A stretch of 64,000 bases of DNA, taken from positions 1 to 64,000 of the forward strand of contig NZ_CALCZQ010000039.1 in assembly GCF_937903345.1 (NCBI RefSeq), written 5' to 3'. A program made the translations under genes and the position numbers. This DNA is from an uncultured Emticicia sp. (GTDB lineage: Bacteria > Bacteroidota > Bacteroidia > Cytophagales > Spirosomataceae). Shown piece after piece: positions 1 to 9,537 of this stretch. Position 1 is the first letter of the stretch; each line of letters opens with the position of its first letter. The notes below the pieces were generated by a model, which saw nothing but the letters and a program-made list of their open reading frames with translations, did no database searches and had not been told where the DNA came from.

Positions 1-274
1 GCCTTGTAATCAGCACAGGCACAAGTCCAGCTGCCCCAATCATCGTCACCAACAAGAACACTCTGTGTACAGGAGAATCAGCGACATTGACTGCCAGTAA
101 TTGTGCCGGTAATCTAAAATGGAGCACCGGAGCAACAAGCAACACAATCACTGTAAGCGTTGGAGGTACTTATACTTCCACCTGTAGCAATACTTGCGGC
201 GAAAGTGGCATAAGCAATAGCCTTGTAATCAGCACAGGCACAAGTCCAGCTGCCCCAATCATCGTCACCAACAA
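1..274 (+). repeat. 55-bp exact direct repeat inside the surface-protein gene
   Basis: Nucleotides 1-55 recur without mismatch at 220-274, a period of 219 bp or 73 codons, in the same reading frame. The repeat covers the linker between two Ig-like modules (encoding LVISTGTSPAAP and what follows). The other modules in the gene have diverged, so this pair looks like a recent in-frame module duplication. Confidence 0.9.
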
Positions 275-3200
275 AGATAATGTATGTAGTAATGAAGAAG
301 TTATATTAACGGCCTCAAACTGTTCAGGTACGGTTTTATGGTCAACTGATCAAACTGGTATAAGCATAAAGGTTAATCCTTTTGAAACCATAATCTATAC
401 TGCAAAATGTATAAATGTATGCGAAAGCCAACCAAGTAGTATCACCATTTCAGTTATACAAAATTCTGGAAAATTAACAATTACGGGTTTAACGGATGTG
501 TGTGAAGGAACACATGTAATATTGAAAGCAACAGGTTGTAATGGCATTATTACATGGTCAAATGGAGCAACTGGAACACAAATAAGCGTAGTAGTTAATG
601 ATACAAAAACTTATACAGCTACTTGTGGTTTAACAAGCAATGCATCTTGTGATTATAGTGAAGGGACTTTAACTTTAAATAAGTTGGGTGGCTCAACTGG
701 TACTGATATTATTACTCAATATTTATTATTAGACAATACTGGTACTATTTTACAAATAAAAAATTCTCCATCATTTACTAATGTTCTTGCAGGAGCTTAT
801 AAAGTATCAGCTATTACTTATCAATTAAATATTCAAGGATTAGTTGTAGGTGCTAATATTTCAAATGTAAAAGCTGCTTGTATGGCTCGTACACAAAAAG
901 ATATTTTAGTATGTACTACAACGGGTACTGGTTGTCAAGCTACTGGACAAATACTAATAACAGTAACGAAAAACGTAACCCCTCCACAAATTATTACAGA
1001 AAATACTAATCTTTGTACCACATCAAGCACAACTTTAACAGCATTGAATTGTAGTAGTGGTAGCCTAAAATGGAGTACAGGAGCAACAACAACGAGTATT
1101 AGTGTAAATGCCACAGGATCATATACGGCTTCTTGTAAGAATATTTGCGGAGAAATTAATGTATCGAATACTTTAATAATAACCAAAGATTGCGGTAGTT
1201 GTATAAATGAGGCTCCATTCATAGGTGCTTCAAAAACAACACTTTGTAAGTCAGAAAATGTGGTCTTGACTGCCAAGGGTTGTATAGGAGGAACGTTGGT
1301 TTGGTCAAATGGTCAAACAGGGACAACTATCACAGTTAAACCAATTTCAACTTCAAACTATACTGCGGTTTGTAAAGTATCAACCAATTGTATAAGTTCC
1401 TTATCAAATGTAGTACAAATAAAAGTAGTCAGCATTTCTCCACCAACCATTGCTTGTAGTGCCACCTTTGTATGCTTAGGTGAAACAGGTACTCTGAGCG
1501 GTTCTGGTTGCGAAGGTACTATTATTTGGTCAAATGGTAGTACGGGTAATTCAATTGTTATAACTCCAGATGGTACAACAAACTATAGTGCAAAATGTAA
1601 AATAGGAGATTGTGAAAGTGAAAGTTCAGAACAGGTTGCCATTCCAATTGGTAAACCAAACCGTCCTTACATTTCTTGTAAAAGTAATTTAATATGCAAT
1701 GGAGGCGAAACAACACTTACTGCATCAGGTTGTTTAGGAACAATTGTTTGGTCAAATGGACAAACAGGAGGAGTTATCAAGGTTTCACCAGCTAAAGAGC
1801 AAAACATATATTCAGCAGTTTGTAAATCATTTGGTGGTAATTGTGAAAGCGATAAGTCGAATGAAGTGCTTGTAACTGTTGGAAAAAAAGTAGTTGCACC
1901 AAAAGTAATCGAATTAATTACCAATATTTGTCCGTTTAATACTGCTGACATCAACACTGCAGTCTTAAGTGAGCCGTCAACTAACGGAGGATCTTTTGAA
2001 TTCCACTCAACCTCTTCACCAAGTTCACCACTAATTACTTCACCAAGCACAGTTTCATCTGGAACTTATTATGTATTTGAGCGAAGTGCAGTTGGTTGTT
2101 ACAGTGATTTTGCAACCATTAAAGTGAACACTACTGAATGTAATGGCGGTGGCCTTAATCCAAATGGCGGACTTGTTGATATTTCGGTGAAAAAAGTATC
2201 TGCATCTTCAGTTGTTCCAGTCAATGAAATAGCAACTTATAAAGTGGTTGTGAAAAATGTTGGTCAAAACAAAGCCACAGGAATAGTGATTCGAGATATT
2301 TTGCCAAACGGACTCAATTATGTAAGTGCAAGTGGTAATGTTTTCCATAATGGTGGAATAATAAGTGTAAATATTGATACACTAAAAGTAGGAGATAGCA
2401 CAATATTTACATACAATGCTAAGGTCGTAGCTTCAGGCAAAATCATTAATAAAGCAGAATTGTTTAAAGTTGATCAAACTGACAATGTTTTGTCGAATAA
2501 TTCAAGTGAATTCACAATTAACGATCCGTTATTTGGCCCAACAATTGGTGTCAGTAAAATTTGTGAGCCAGCAATTTGGGTAAAAGAAAAGGTTTATAAT
2601 GTACCGTTTGTAATCTATGTAACAAATTTAGGTAATGTAGATTTAAGCAAAGTTCAAGTGAAAGATGACTTGGGCCGAGCATTTGGTAGCGGAGCTAAGA
2701 TTTTGAATGACACTATTACTATAACAACCGATAATGGTTTTGTAGCTAACCCATTATTCACAGGACGTGGTTCGAATACTAATATGTTGATAGAATCTTT
2801 GAGCAGTATTAAGCAAGGACAGAAATTAACTTTAAGATTTACCGTAAAAGTTGATTTAGCCAATGCCACTGTTACAGACTTCTTCAATGTTGCCGAAGTA
2901 AGTACTACTGGAAAAGTTGATTTATCAACCAATGGAATAAATGCAGACCCAGACGGAGATGGTGATCCAAGCAATAACGACGAACCTACTCCGATACTAT
3001 TCAAACTCGATATTTCGCCAGATCGTCCAGCATTAGGAATTGCACTTTCAGTTCACGATACGACTAAGATTAACAAAAACTGTTATAATGTGACTTATTT
3101 GGCAATCATTAAAAATATTGGTGATGTTAAATTAACTAATGTACAGGTTACAGATAGTTTGGCAAAAGCATACAGTAAGAGTTCATCATTCCAAGTAGTT

Positions 3201-3788
3201 GGACGTCCATTTACTGGGAAGAATAGCACCTTAAAAGTGAATCCAAATTTTAATGGTAAAGACGACGTGAATTTATTGATTGCAGATGAAACTAGTCAAT
3301 TGACGGTGGGTCAAACTGATTCGTTATTCGTCACGGTAAGTGTATGCAACGGATCGTTCAGCGGTGTTTATTCAACAAATGCTTATGCAAAGGCTATTGG
3401 AAATGGAAAAGTGGTTACAGATGTATCAAATGAAGGAAAAGAAATTAATGTAAATGATAATACAGCTACTTTGTTTGAGTTTCCAAATAACGTGAGTGAT
3501 TTATTCATTCCTTCAGGTTTCTCACCTAATGGAGACGGTAAAAACGATACTTTTATTATAAATATACCATTAGGGGCTAAAATAGAATTATTTGAAATTT
3601 TTAACCGTTGGGGACAATTGGTGTATAAAGACATAAACGGAGCAATTATCACTTCGGGTTGGGATGGAATGAGTAATCAGGGACTAAGATTAGGCGGTGA
3701 GGGCTTACCAGAAGGTACCTATTACTTTGTTCTAAAACTAAGTAATGAAAAAGAGCAAAGAGTTAGTTATTTGACATTGGCTAGATAA
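1..3788 (+). CDS. Secreted multi-module surface protein with type IX secretion type B sorting domain (5' end outside window)
   Basis: The frame is open from nucleotide 3, so the gene starts upstream of the window; about 1,260 residues are visible. Seven Cys-containing Ig-like/PKD-like modules lie between about 60 and 1850. Each carries a core of the form C...LTAS.C.G...WSNG.TG..I.V....Y.A.C. A differently built insert lies at about 655-960. Three DUF11-like (conserved repeat) modules follow at about 2160-2520, 2540-2930 and 3000-3460, with phrases such as VKNVGQNKATGIVIRDILP. The last 95 residues, from FIPSGFSPNGDGKNDTF, are a typical gliding-motility/CHU_C type B C-terminal domain, which directs export through T9SS to the surface or medium. 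The paired Cys residues probably form one disulfide per module. A role as adhesin or matrix protein is inferred. The next gene ends in the same kind of domain. Confidence 0.9.
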   Translation, partial: LVISTGTSPAAPIIVTNKNTLCTGESATLTASNCAGNLKWSTGATSNTITVSVGGTYTSTCSNTCGESGISNSLVISTGTSPAAPIIVTNKDNVCSNEEVILTASNCSGTVLWSTDQTGISIKVNPFETIIYTAKCINVCESQPSSITISVIQNSGKLTITGLTDVCEGTHVILKATGCNGIITWSNGATGTQISVVVNDTKTYTATCGLTSNASCDYSEGTLTLNKLGGSTGTDIITQYLLLDNTGTILQIKNSPSFTNVLAGAYKVSAITYQLNIQGLVVGANISNVKAACMARTQKDILVCTTTGTGCQATGQILITVTKNVTPPQIITENTNLCTTSSTTLTALNCSSGSLKWSTGATTTSISVNATGSYTASCKNICGEINVSNTLIITKDCGSCINEAPFIGASKTTLCKSENVVLTAKGCIGGTLVWSNGQTGTTITVKPISTSNYTAVCKVSTNCISSLSNVVQIKVVSISPPTIACSATFVCLGETGTLSGSGCEGTIIWSNGSTGNSIVITPDGTTNYSAKCKIGDCESESSEQVAIPIGKPNRPYISCKSNLICNGGETTLTASGCLGTIVWSNGQTGGVIKVSPAKEQNIYSAVCKSFGGNCESDKSNEVLVTVGKKVVAPKVIELITNICPFNTADINTAVLSEPSTNGGSFEFHSTSSPSSPLITSPSTVSSGTYYVFERSAVGCYSDFATIKVNTTECNGGGLNPNGGLVDISVKKVSASSVVPVNEIATYKVVVKNVGQNKATGIVIRDILPNGLNYVSASGNVFHNGGIISVNIDTLKVGDSTIFTYNAKVVASGKIINKAELFKVDQTDNVLSNNSSEFTINDPLFGPTIGVSKICEPAIWVKEKVYNVPFVIYVTNLGNVDLSKVQVKDDLGRAFGSGAKILNDTITITTDNGFVANPLFTGRGSNTNMLIESLSSIKQGQKLTLRFTVKVDLANATVTDFFNVAEVSTTGKVDLSTNGINADPDGDGDPSNNDEPTPILFKLDISPDRPALGIALSVHDTTKINKNCYNVTYLAIIKNIGDVKLTNVQVTDSLAKAYSKSSSFQVVGRPFTGKNSTLKVNPNFNGKDDVNLLIADETSQLTVGQTDSLFVTVSVCNGSFSGVYSTNAYAKAIGNGKVVTDVSNEGKEINVNDNTATLFEFPNNVSDLFIPSGFSPNGDGKNDTFIINIPLGAKIELFEIFNRWGQLVYKDINGAIITSGWDGMSNQGLRLGGEGLPEGTYYFVLKLSNEKEQRVSYLTLAR

Positions 3789-3924
3789 ACCAAGATTGCT
3801 GCTTGCCCTATTGAATAATTTTTATTCCGTAGGGTGTTATATAAACCTGATATTTTTTAAAAAATTCCTTCTGAAGAGTAAGAATTAACCTCTGCTACTT
3901 CTGATATTATAATTGAAAAATAAT

Positions 3925-4863
3925 ATGATTCAACAACTCAAAAATTTGGTGATATTAGTTTCATTTATTATCATCTTATCAATAAATAATGGCTCTGCAC
4001 AAGCCATTTCTGTCGGATTTGTGTCTGTAATGACCACAGACCAAAAAAGTATATACATTATCGCTATGTTGACAGATGAGATAAAAGCCAGTAAGTTTAT
4101 TTATTATAGAGCAGATAATAACTCAAATGTTTTCAAGGAAATTGGGCGATCGGGAGCTAATTCGTTTACCGATACAAATGTTGATGTAAATAAAGAAGCC
4201 TATTGCTACAAAGTGAGTTATTTAGATTATGCTGGCAAAGAATCTGACATGTCACAGCCATTTTGTAGTGTATTTCTATCTTCTGATGGAGCAAATAAAA
4301 TAAAGTGGACACCATTCACAGAATTAATTAATGCCGAACCTGTTGTGTATTACATTGATTTGGTAAATGAGGATGGATCAATAAATAGTTTAACTTCTGA
4401 AAGGACAGAGGACTTGTCGGCGAATATAAATGACATTCAAGACATCAAAGCAGAATTAGAAAAATATGACAGGGCCAAAATAAGGATAAGAGCAATACAA
4501 CCAACAAGCTTTAGTTTAAACAATTCTAAATTTACCAATCACCCTATTACAGTTTATTCTAATATCATTACGGTGTTTTCATTACAAAATATTTTTCTTC
4601 CTACAGCTTTTACACCTAATAATGATGGCACAAACGATGTTTTTATAGGTAATGCATCGAAAGCTACAGAATTCAATATGACTATTTACAATCAATGGGG
4701 AAATATCGTTTTTGAAAGTTTTGATATAAATAATGGATGGGATGGAATGTTCTTAGGCCAATCTTCCCCATGCCCTGCTGGCACATATTCATACAAAATT
4801 AGCGGCAAATTCACATCAGGTTCTACATTTAATAAATTAGGTTCAATAATACTTATTAGGTAG
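3925..4863 (+). CDS. Small secreted protein with T9SS type B sorting domain
   Basis: This 312-residue protein starts at ATG 3925; a TTG at 3913 in the same frame is less likely. Residues 1-26 form a signal peptide (hydrophobic stretch LVILVSFIIILSI, cleavage near GSAQA). The middle has fibronectin-III-like character, including a Cys pair and a CYKVSYLDYAGKES segment. The last 85 residues, from IFLPTAFTPNNDGTNDVF with later NQWGNIVFES and GWDGMF, are a type B (CHU_C/gliding-associated) sorting domain. It has the same C-terminal plan as the preceding large protein and lies 136 bp downstream in the same direction, so the two may be co-expressed surface components. The binding target is unknown. 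Confidence 0.85.
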   Translation: MIQQLKNLVILVSFIIILSINNGSAQAISVGFVSVMTTDQKSIYIIAMLTDEIKASKFIYYRADNNSNVFKEIGRSGANSFTDTNVDVNKEAYCYKVSYLDYAGKESDMSQPFCSVFLSSDGANKIKWTPFTELINAEPVVYYIDLVNEDGSINSLTSERTEDLSANINDIQDIKAELEKYDRAKIRIRAIQPTSFSLNNSKFTNHPITVYSNIITVFSLQNIFLPTAFTPNNDGTNDVFIGNASKATEFNMTIYNQWGNIVFESFDINNGWDGMFLGQSSPCPAGTYSYKISGKFTSGSTFNKLGSIILIR

Positions 4864-5508
4864 GGAGATTTTTTTTAACGTCATCTGCTGAAGGCTTGGG
4901 GGAACGAAAATTATAACATAGTTTTCAATGATAAATTTATCAATAAAACTTTAAATGGTTTAAAGAAATTGTCTACTATATTTTCAATTCCTTCAAGCCA
5001 TTCTATACGAAATTCTCATGGCATTGGTCTTATTTAACAATGATAATTTAACAATAGCATGACCAAAAACATTGAAATAAAATAGCGTATCCCTCAGTTA
5101 AGAAAAGACCAACAAACATAAAATCCATACTTTTAGTAAATTCCTTTTAGCGAGTAAATATAGGTAATTAAACATTTATGAGCACAATTTTATGAGTAGA
5201 TTGGATTTAATAAACTCGTAGTTTTAATACATTATCAAGATATTTGAGTTCAATATGATAATTTATAAGGTATAGTTCCGAAGACCTTACTCAAACAAAA
5301 CTATCATAAAAAGTAATGATAAAAATGCATCTGGATTATAATACTATAATTGTAATTATATTTTAGGTCTAGACATTTAATCCTACTTACATACAAAGAA
5401 AATTAGTGATATATTAAAGAAAAGATATAACATTTTTATTAGAAACCTTATACAAAATAGTAAAATGTAAGTCAAGATATTAAAAAACAAAACCTACTCT
5501 TTTAAATA
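4864..5508. other. Intergenic region, no gene seen
   Basis: This is 645 bp of very AT-rich sequence between two plus-strand genes. No open frame of note, RNA gene or clear hairpin was recognised. It probably holds the promoter of the TPR protein gene at 5509. Confidence 0.5.
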
Positions 5509-6915
5509 ATGAAAAAAACAATAAACTTATTTTTCTTTATTGTATGCATACAAACATCACTTGGACAAGTAAACAATAAAACAATCACAAAAGCCGAATT
5601 AACAGCTATTAAAAACCCATTAAAGCGATTCACATCTACGGTTACGTTTTTAGAAAATATTCAAAACGAGGAAGGTATTGCTATTGACAGTGTTATTTGT
5701 ATTGACTTACAGACGATAGCAAAGCAGTTAAAAAATGATTCCTTGCTAGCCATAAGTTATAATTGGATATCAGCATATTTTGCAGCAAAAGGTAAATCAA
5801 ATGAAGAAATAGAATACCTCTATAAAGCATTACCATTGGCAGAAAAGTATAACGACAAAAGGAGAATCAGTTCTATATATTTTGATTTGTATACTGCATA
5901 TTTTAAATTAGGAAGAAAAAAAGAAGCCTATGTATTTGCAAAAAAAGGTGGTGAGAATTTACCTGATAAAACATCTCCAAAATACTACTTTATGCTGGTA
6001 CAATACCAACAAAAAATGGCCAGTTATTTCGAAGAAAAAATGCAACTTGATTCAGCATTATTTTATGCACAACTCAGCAATCATACAGCCGAAAGGATAA
6101 ATACTAATTTAAAAAAGTACCAAACATTATTAGGACTTGTTTCGGTGTATCAGCATAAGAAAGAACCTGAAATTGCAATGGCATATTTTCGAAAAGCACA
6201 AAGAATTGCACAGGATTTTAAAGGTAATAGGAATAAATTTAATTTTTTTCAAAGTTATTATTGGTTATTAGTTAGTCAAGATAGTATAAAACATGCCAGC
6301 GAATTTGCCGAAAAAATGTGGCAGATTGCACAAAAAGAGCAAAATCAGCAGTTTATATTGTCTGCAGCTACTGCAAAAAGAAATTTATTCGAAAAATTAA
6401 ACAAAATTGATAGTGCTTATTTTTACTCCAGATTAGAAACAAAATATATAAGATTAATTTATAACCAGGAAAAATTATCTGGTATAGAAGCTATGGGGCT
6501 TAAAGAAAAATTACGTAAAATGAATGAATTTGAAATAGAAGCAGAAATAAAGCAGCAACACATGAAAAACATTCAATACATAATTATTTTTATTGGTATT
6601 ATAACCTTCATTATTATTTATTTTCTCATAAGTAACAGTACAATATTCAATGAAAAGTGGATTTCATTTTTTGGCATATTAGGTTTATTAATTGTTTTTG
6701 AATTTATAAACTTAATAACACATCCTTTTTTAGAACAATTAACACAACATAATCCAATTGTTATGTTGTTGGCATTGGTTACATTGGCTTCATTGCTTAT
6801 TCCATTACATCATCGATTGGAAAAATGGATCAAAGAAAAAATGACAAAGAAGAATATAAATATTCGATTGGCTAAAGCGAAGAAAACGATTAAGGTGCTC
6901 GAGAAAAAGATTTAG
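5509..6915 (+). CDS. TPR-repeat protein with three C-terminal membrane segments
   Basis: The protein has 468 residues. Residues 1-20 are a signal peptide (INLFFFIVCIQTSLG). Residues about 80-320 are helical and TPR-like, for example EEIEYLYKALPLAEKYND and SALFYAQLSNHTAERI. They are followed by a charged coiled stretch (about 325-350) and three hydrophobic segments at about 353-374, 385-404 and 417-435. The C-terminus is short, basic and helical. This is the layout of the sensor half of many Bacteroidota TPR-histidine kinases and LytTR regulators, but no HisKA, HATPase or DNA-binding domain follows. It could be a membrane adaptor or a shortened sensor. The gene stands alone between two long spacers, and its function is not known. 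Confidence 0.7.
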   Translation: MKKTINLFFFIVCIQTSLGQVNNKTITKAELTAIKNPLKRFTSTVTFLENIQNEEGIAIDSVICIDLQTIAKQLKNDSLLAISYNWISAYFAAKGKSNEEIEYLYKALPLAEKYNDKRRISSIYFDLYTAYFKLGRKKEAYVFAKKGGENLPDKTSPKYYFMLVQYQQKMASYFEEKMQLDSALFYAQLSNHTAERINTNLKKYQTLLGLVSVYQHKKEPEIAMAYFRKAQRIAQDFKGNRNKFNFFQSYYWLLVSQDSIKHASEFAEKMWQIAQKEQNQQFILSAATAKRNLFEKLNKIDSAYFYSRLETKYIRLIYNQEKLSGIEAMGLKEKLRKMNEFEIEAEIKQQHMKNIQYIIIFIGIITFIIIYFLISNSTIFNEKWISFFGILGLLIVFEFINLITHPFLEQLTQHNPIVMLLALVTLASLLIPLHHRLEKWIKEKMTKKNINIRLAKAKKTIKVLEKKI

Positions 6916-7086
6916 GTTTCAGTTCAATCAGGCTATTCAGCAAGAGACCCTGATGACATCGAGAACCAAAATTTTTCAGCCAGGCCGCTCATGCCAATCA
7001 ATGACGAATATTGAACGATTTGAATCATTTTAAACATCATAAAGTTCAATCAGTATAGTAACTTTAAGACAGAACAATATTAAAAG

Positions 7087-8058
7087 TTATTTTTCTTTTT
7101 TTTGAATCGATAGGTTTCTTTTAGCGATGATTTCTCCAACAATGTTCGCATAAATTCTAGACCCTTTTTGGTTCAAGTGTCCTTTATCCCAAAGGTAGTC
7201 TTTACTCATTATAACGCTAAATTTGGGGCTTTGATTTGGATTTATCTTGTTCTCATTCGGTATTTTTAGAAATACTGGTAATATGGTATCGTACTCTTGT
7301 TGTTTAAGCCTATTTGGAGGGAAAAAAACCAAATCAACTTGCTTTTTTTTAGCCATTTTTATTAGTAAAGCGACATAAATACTGAGCTCTTCTGTATCTT
7401 CCTCATAGGTTTTTAGACTATTCAATTTCAAAGGATTATACTTGTCCAATTCTGTTAAGGTAGAGCTTAACATTTCTTTGTTTCTATCTTTAAAAGACGG
7501 TTCGCGGGTAGCAATTTCCTCCATCGTATAAAAGCCTGATGAATTCCAGTTGAATGGATTTCTTCTAATTCTAGAGGGCCAATTAAACACAAATTCAAGT
7601 CGTTTGCTAAAATTTTTGAGCAAATAAAGAAAACTAAGTTTGACTTTCAATAAAATATAGGGTTCGTCCAGTAGAAATTTGGGATGGTATTCAAAAAAAT
7701 CATTCCTATCACTTAGTTCTACAAAAATGTGCTGTTTTGTATTTGCACTTTCAATTATATATTTCAAGATAAAGTATAATTTGGGGAAAGAAACGCTTGA
7801 AATACCCAAAATTTTTATTTTTTCTTTTGGTAGAAGTAAATGAAAACTCATCGCGTCAGGATTCATAGAGGTGTATGTGCGTGAAGAACCCACAAATAAG
7901 TATTTTACCGATTGTTTATTTGGTTGACTGATGAAATTATCGAGCTCGGGCTGTAAACTTTTTGATGGGAAAAGTACCTTAGTGAAACATAAAAATAGTA
8001 AATTTAATCCTACAATAATAAAACCTAGTATAAGGAATTTTTTGATTATTTTCAACAT
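7087..8058 (-). CDS. SGNH-hydrolase-like membrane-anchored protein, MBOAT partner (DltD/AlgJ-like role)
   Basis: This 323-residue protein has one N-terminal membrane segment (about residues 7-30) and then an extracytoplasmic domain. The GSSR motif at 57-60 resembles the nucleophile block of SGNH esterases. The C-terminal segment WDKGHLNQKG (Asp291, His294) matches the D-x-x-H block of the same fold. Such proteins sit beside MBOAT acyltransferases in dlt, alg and related O-acylation systems, where they complete or hand on acyl transfer at the outer face of the membrane. Here the gene begins 43 bp after the MBOAT gene and is last in the locus. Membership of the SGNH clan is read from two short motifs, so the assignment is probable rather than certain. 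The acceptor is unknown. Confidence 0.65.
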   Translation of the reverse strand: MLKIIKKFLILGFIIVGLNLLFLCFTKVLFPSKSLQPELDNFISQPNKQSVKYLFVGSSRTYTSMNPDAMSFHLLLPKEKIKILGISSVSFPKLYFILKYIIESANTKQHIFVELSDRNDFFEYHPKFLLDEPYILLKVKLSFLYLLKNFSKRLEFVFNWPSRIRRNPFNWNSSGFYTMEEIATREPSFKDRNKEMLSSTLTELDKYNPLKLNSLKTYEEDTEELSIYVALLIKMAKKKQVDLVFFPPNRLKQQEYDTILPVFLKIPNENKINPNQSPKFSVIMSKDYLWDKGHLNQKGSRIYANIVGEIIAKRNLSIQKKEK

Positions 8059-8101
8059 GAAAATATTGGTTGAGTGTTCGTTAATTTTTTATTGAAATAA
8101 A

Positions 8102-9493
8102 TTAAAACCTACCATAAAGAAAGCCTGAGGTTTGTGGCGTTTGGAAATAATAGGTGATTAAAATCAAAAACACATAAATCCCAAACCGAAGGTAAACATT
8201 AGGTGGTAATAGTTCATATATCTCTCGTTTGGCTTTTATGTAGTTTATTCCAAAAAGAAATAATAGTGTAAGTGGTAAAATAAGTAAAATTCGTTTTCCC
8301 AAATAAAGTGTCCCGACGCTAAAATTTCCTAAACCTTCAATAATTAAGTAAAATTTATGAGGGCTGGACGCTAAGAATAAAGTAGTCAGTATCATAGATG
8401 TAATAAAGAATGAGAGCCATCCTAAAAGTAAAATTACATTTGGGTACTGCACAATTCGAAGCCTAATCCAAAGCAACTCTCTTCTACTTTTAGTCGATTG
8501 ATCAAAAACAAGGAGAATTCCATTTAAAAAACCCCAGAGTAGAAAATTGGATGTAAATTCATGCCAAATTCCTGATAATAAGTAGATTATAATAATTAAG
8601 GAATATAAATAGTATAATTTTGATGAAAGTTTACTCAATGGGAAAAAAACATAATCACGAAACCAAGAAGTTAAGGAAATATGCCAATTTTTCCAAAATT
8701 CTGTCAAAGAAGTGGAAAGATAAACTTGATCATCGATGTTTTTTATAATCTGAATTCCCAATGCCTTCGCTGCCCCTCGGGAGATATCTACATAGGCAGA
8801 GAAATCAATAATAACATATAAAACCGAACAAGACATAAGCAAAAGCGTCTCCCAAAAATTAGGAAAATTAATTTCTTGTTTAATTCTATCCATCACTAGA
8901 AACAAGTTTTGGCTAACTACTATTTTTTTGAATATTCCCCACAGAATGAGAAAAAGGCTATCTCTAAAAGTCCACGGATTGAAAGGTTTATCAAAAACAA
9001 ATTGCTTGAATAAATGTTTGGCTCTTTCGATGGGTCCAAGAAAAATTATGGGGAAAAAAGCATGATGGAGCAATACATTTTGAATATTTTTTTCTGGTTT
9101 GATAAAACCTCTGTTTATATCTACCAGATAAGAAATCATTTGAAAAGAAAAGAAAGAAATACCCAATGGAAGAAGCATATCATCTAAATTCAATAGATTA
9201 TTTGATGCTTTATTAAAATGGAAATATTTAAGCAAGGTTAACGGCGAAAGAAAAACGAGATAAATACTCAAAACACGACTTCCTTTAAGCCTATGGGATC
9301 CAATGTATATTCCCCAAAAATAGCATAAAAGACTTAAGCCAAACAATAATAATGCATAAGCCCCTGAAAACCATACATAAATCCCGTACCCCAAAATAAT
9401 CAGAAAAGATTTTCTGAATTTGATCGGGACAGTATAAAAAAGAAAAGTTGCCAAGGTAAACAACAAGACGTAAAAGAGATAGGATGTAACCAT
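8102..9493 (-). CDS. MBOAT family membrane O-acyltransferase (AlgI/DltB-like)
   Basis: This 463-residue polytopic membrane protein has about eleven hydrophobic segments. The core matches the AlgI/DltB branch of MBOAT enzymes: FFPIIFLGPIERA at about 147-159, then TEFWKNWHISLTSWFRDY around Trp270-His271, then GIWHEF containing the invariant catalytic His311. Members take an acyl group from a carrier or CoA on the cytoplasmic side and pass it to a polysaccharide or lipid acceptor at or outside the membrane. The gene lies between a decayed P450 gene (44 bp upstream) and the SGNH-like gene (43 bp downstream). An acyl carrier protein and a fatty acyl-AMP ligase are further upstream. The donor is therefore inferred to be a long-chain acyl-ACP. 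Confidence 0.9.
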   Translation of the reverse strand: MVTSYLFYVLLFTLATFLFYTVPIKFRKSFLIILGYGIYVWFSGAYALLLFGLSLLCYFWGIYIGSHRLKGSRVLSIYLVFLSPLTLLKYFHFNKASNNLLNLDDMLLPLGISFFSFQMISYLVDINRGFIKPEKNIQNVLLHHAFFPIIFLGPIERAKHLFKQFVFDKPFNPWTFRDSLFLILWGIFKKIVVSQNLFLVMDRIKQEINFPNFWETLLLMSCSVLYVIIDFSAYVDISRGAAKALGIQIIKNIDDQVYLSTSLTEFWKNWHISLTSWFRDYVFFPLSKLSSKLYYLYSLIIIIYLLSGIWHEFTSNFLLWGFLNGILLVFDQSTKSRRELLWIRLRIVQYPNVILLLGWLSFFITSMILTTLFLASSPHKFYLIIEGLGNFSVGTLYLGKRILLILPLTLLFLFGINYIKAKREIYELLPPNVYLRFGIYVFLILITYYFQTPQTSGFLYGRF

Positions 9494-9537
9494 TTACTTG
9501 TGAACTATTTTTATAGGAAGAGTTGAAATGTCTATAA

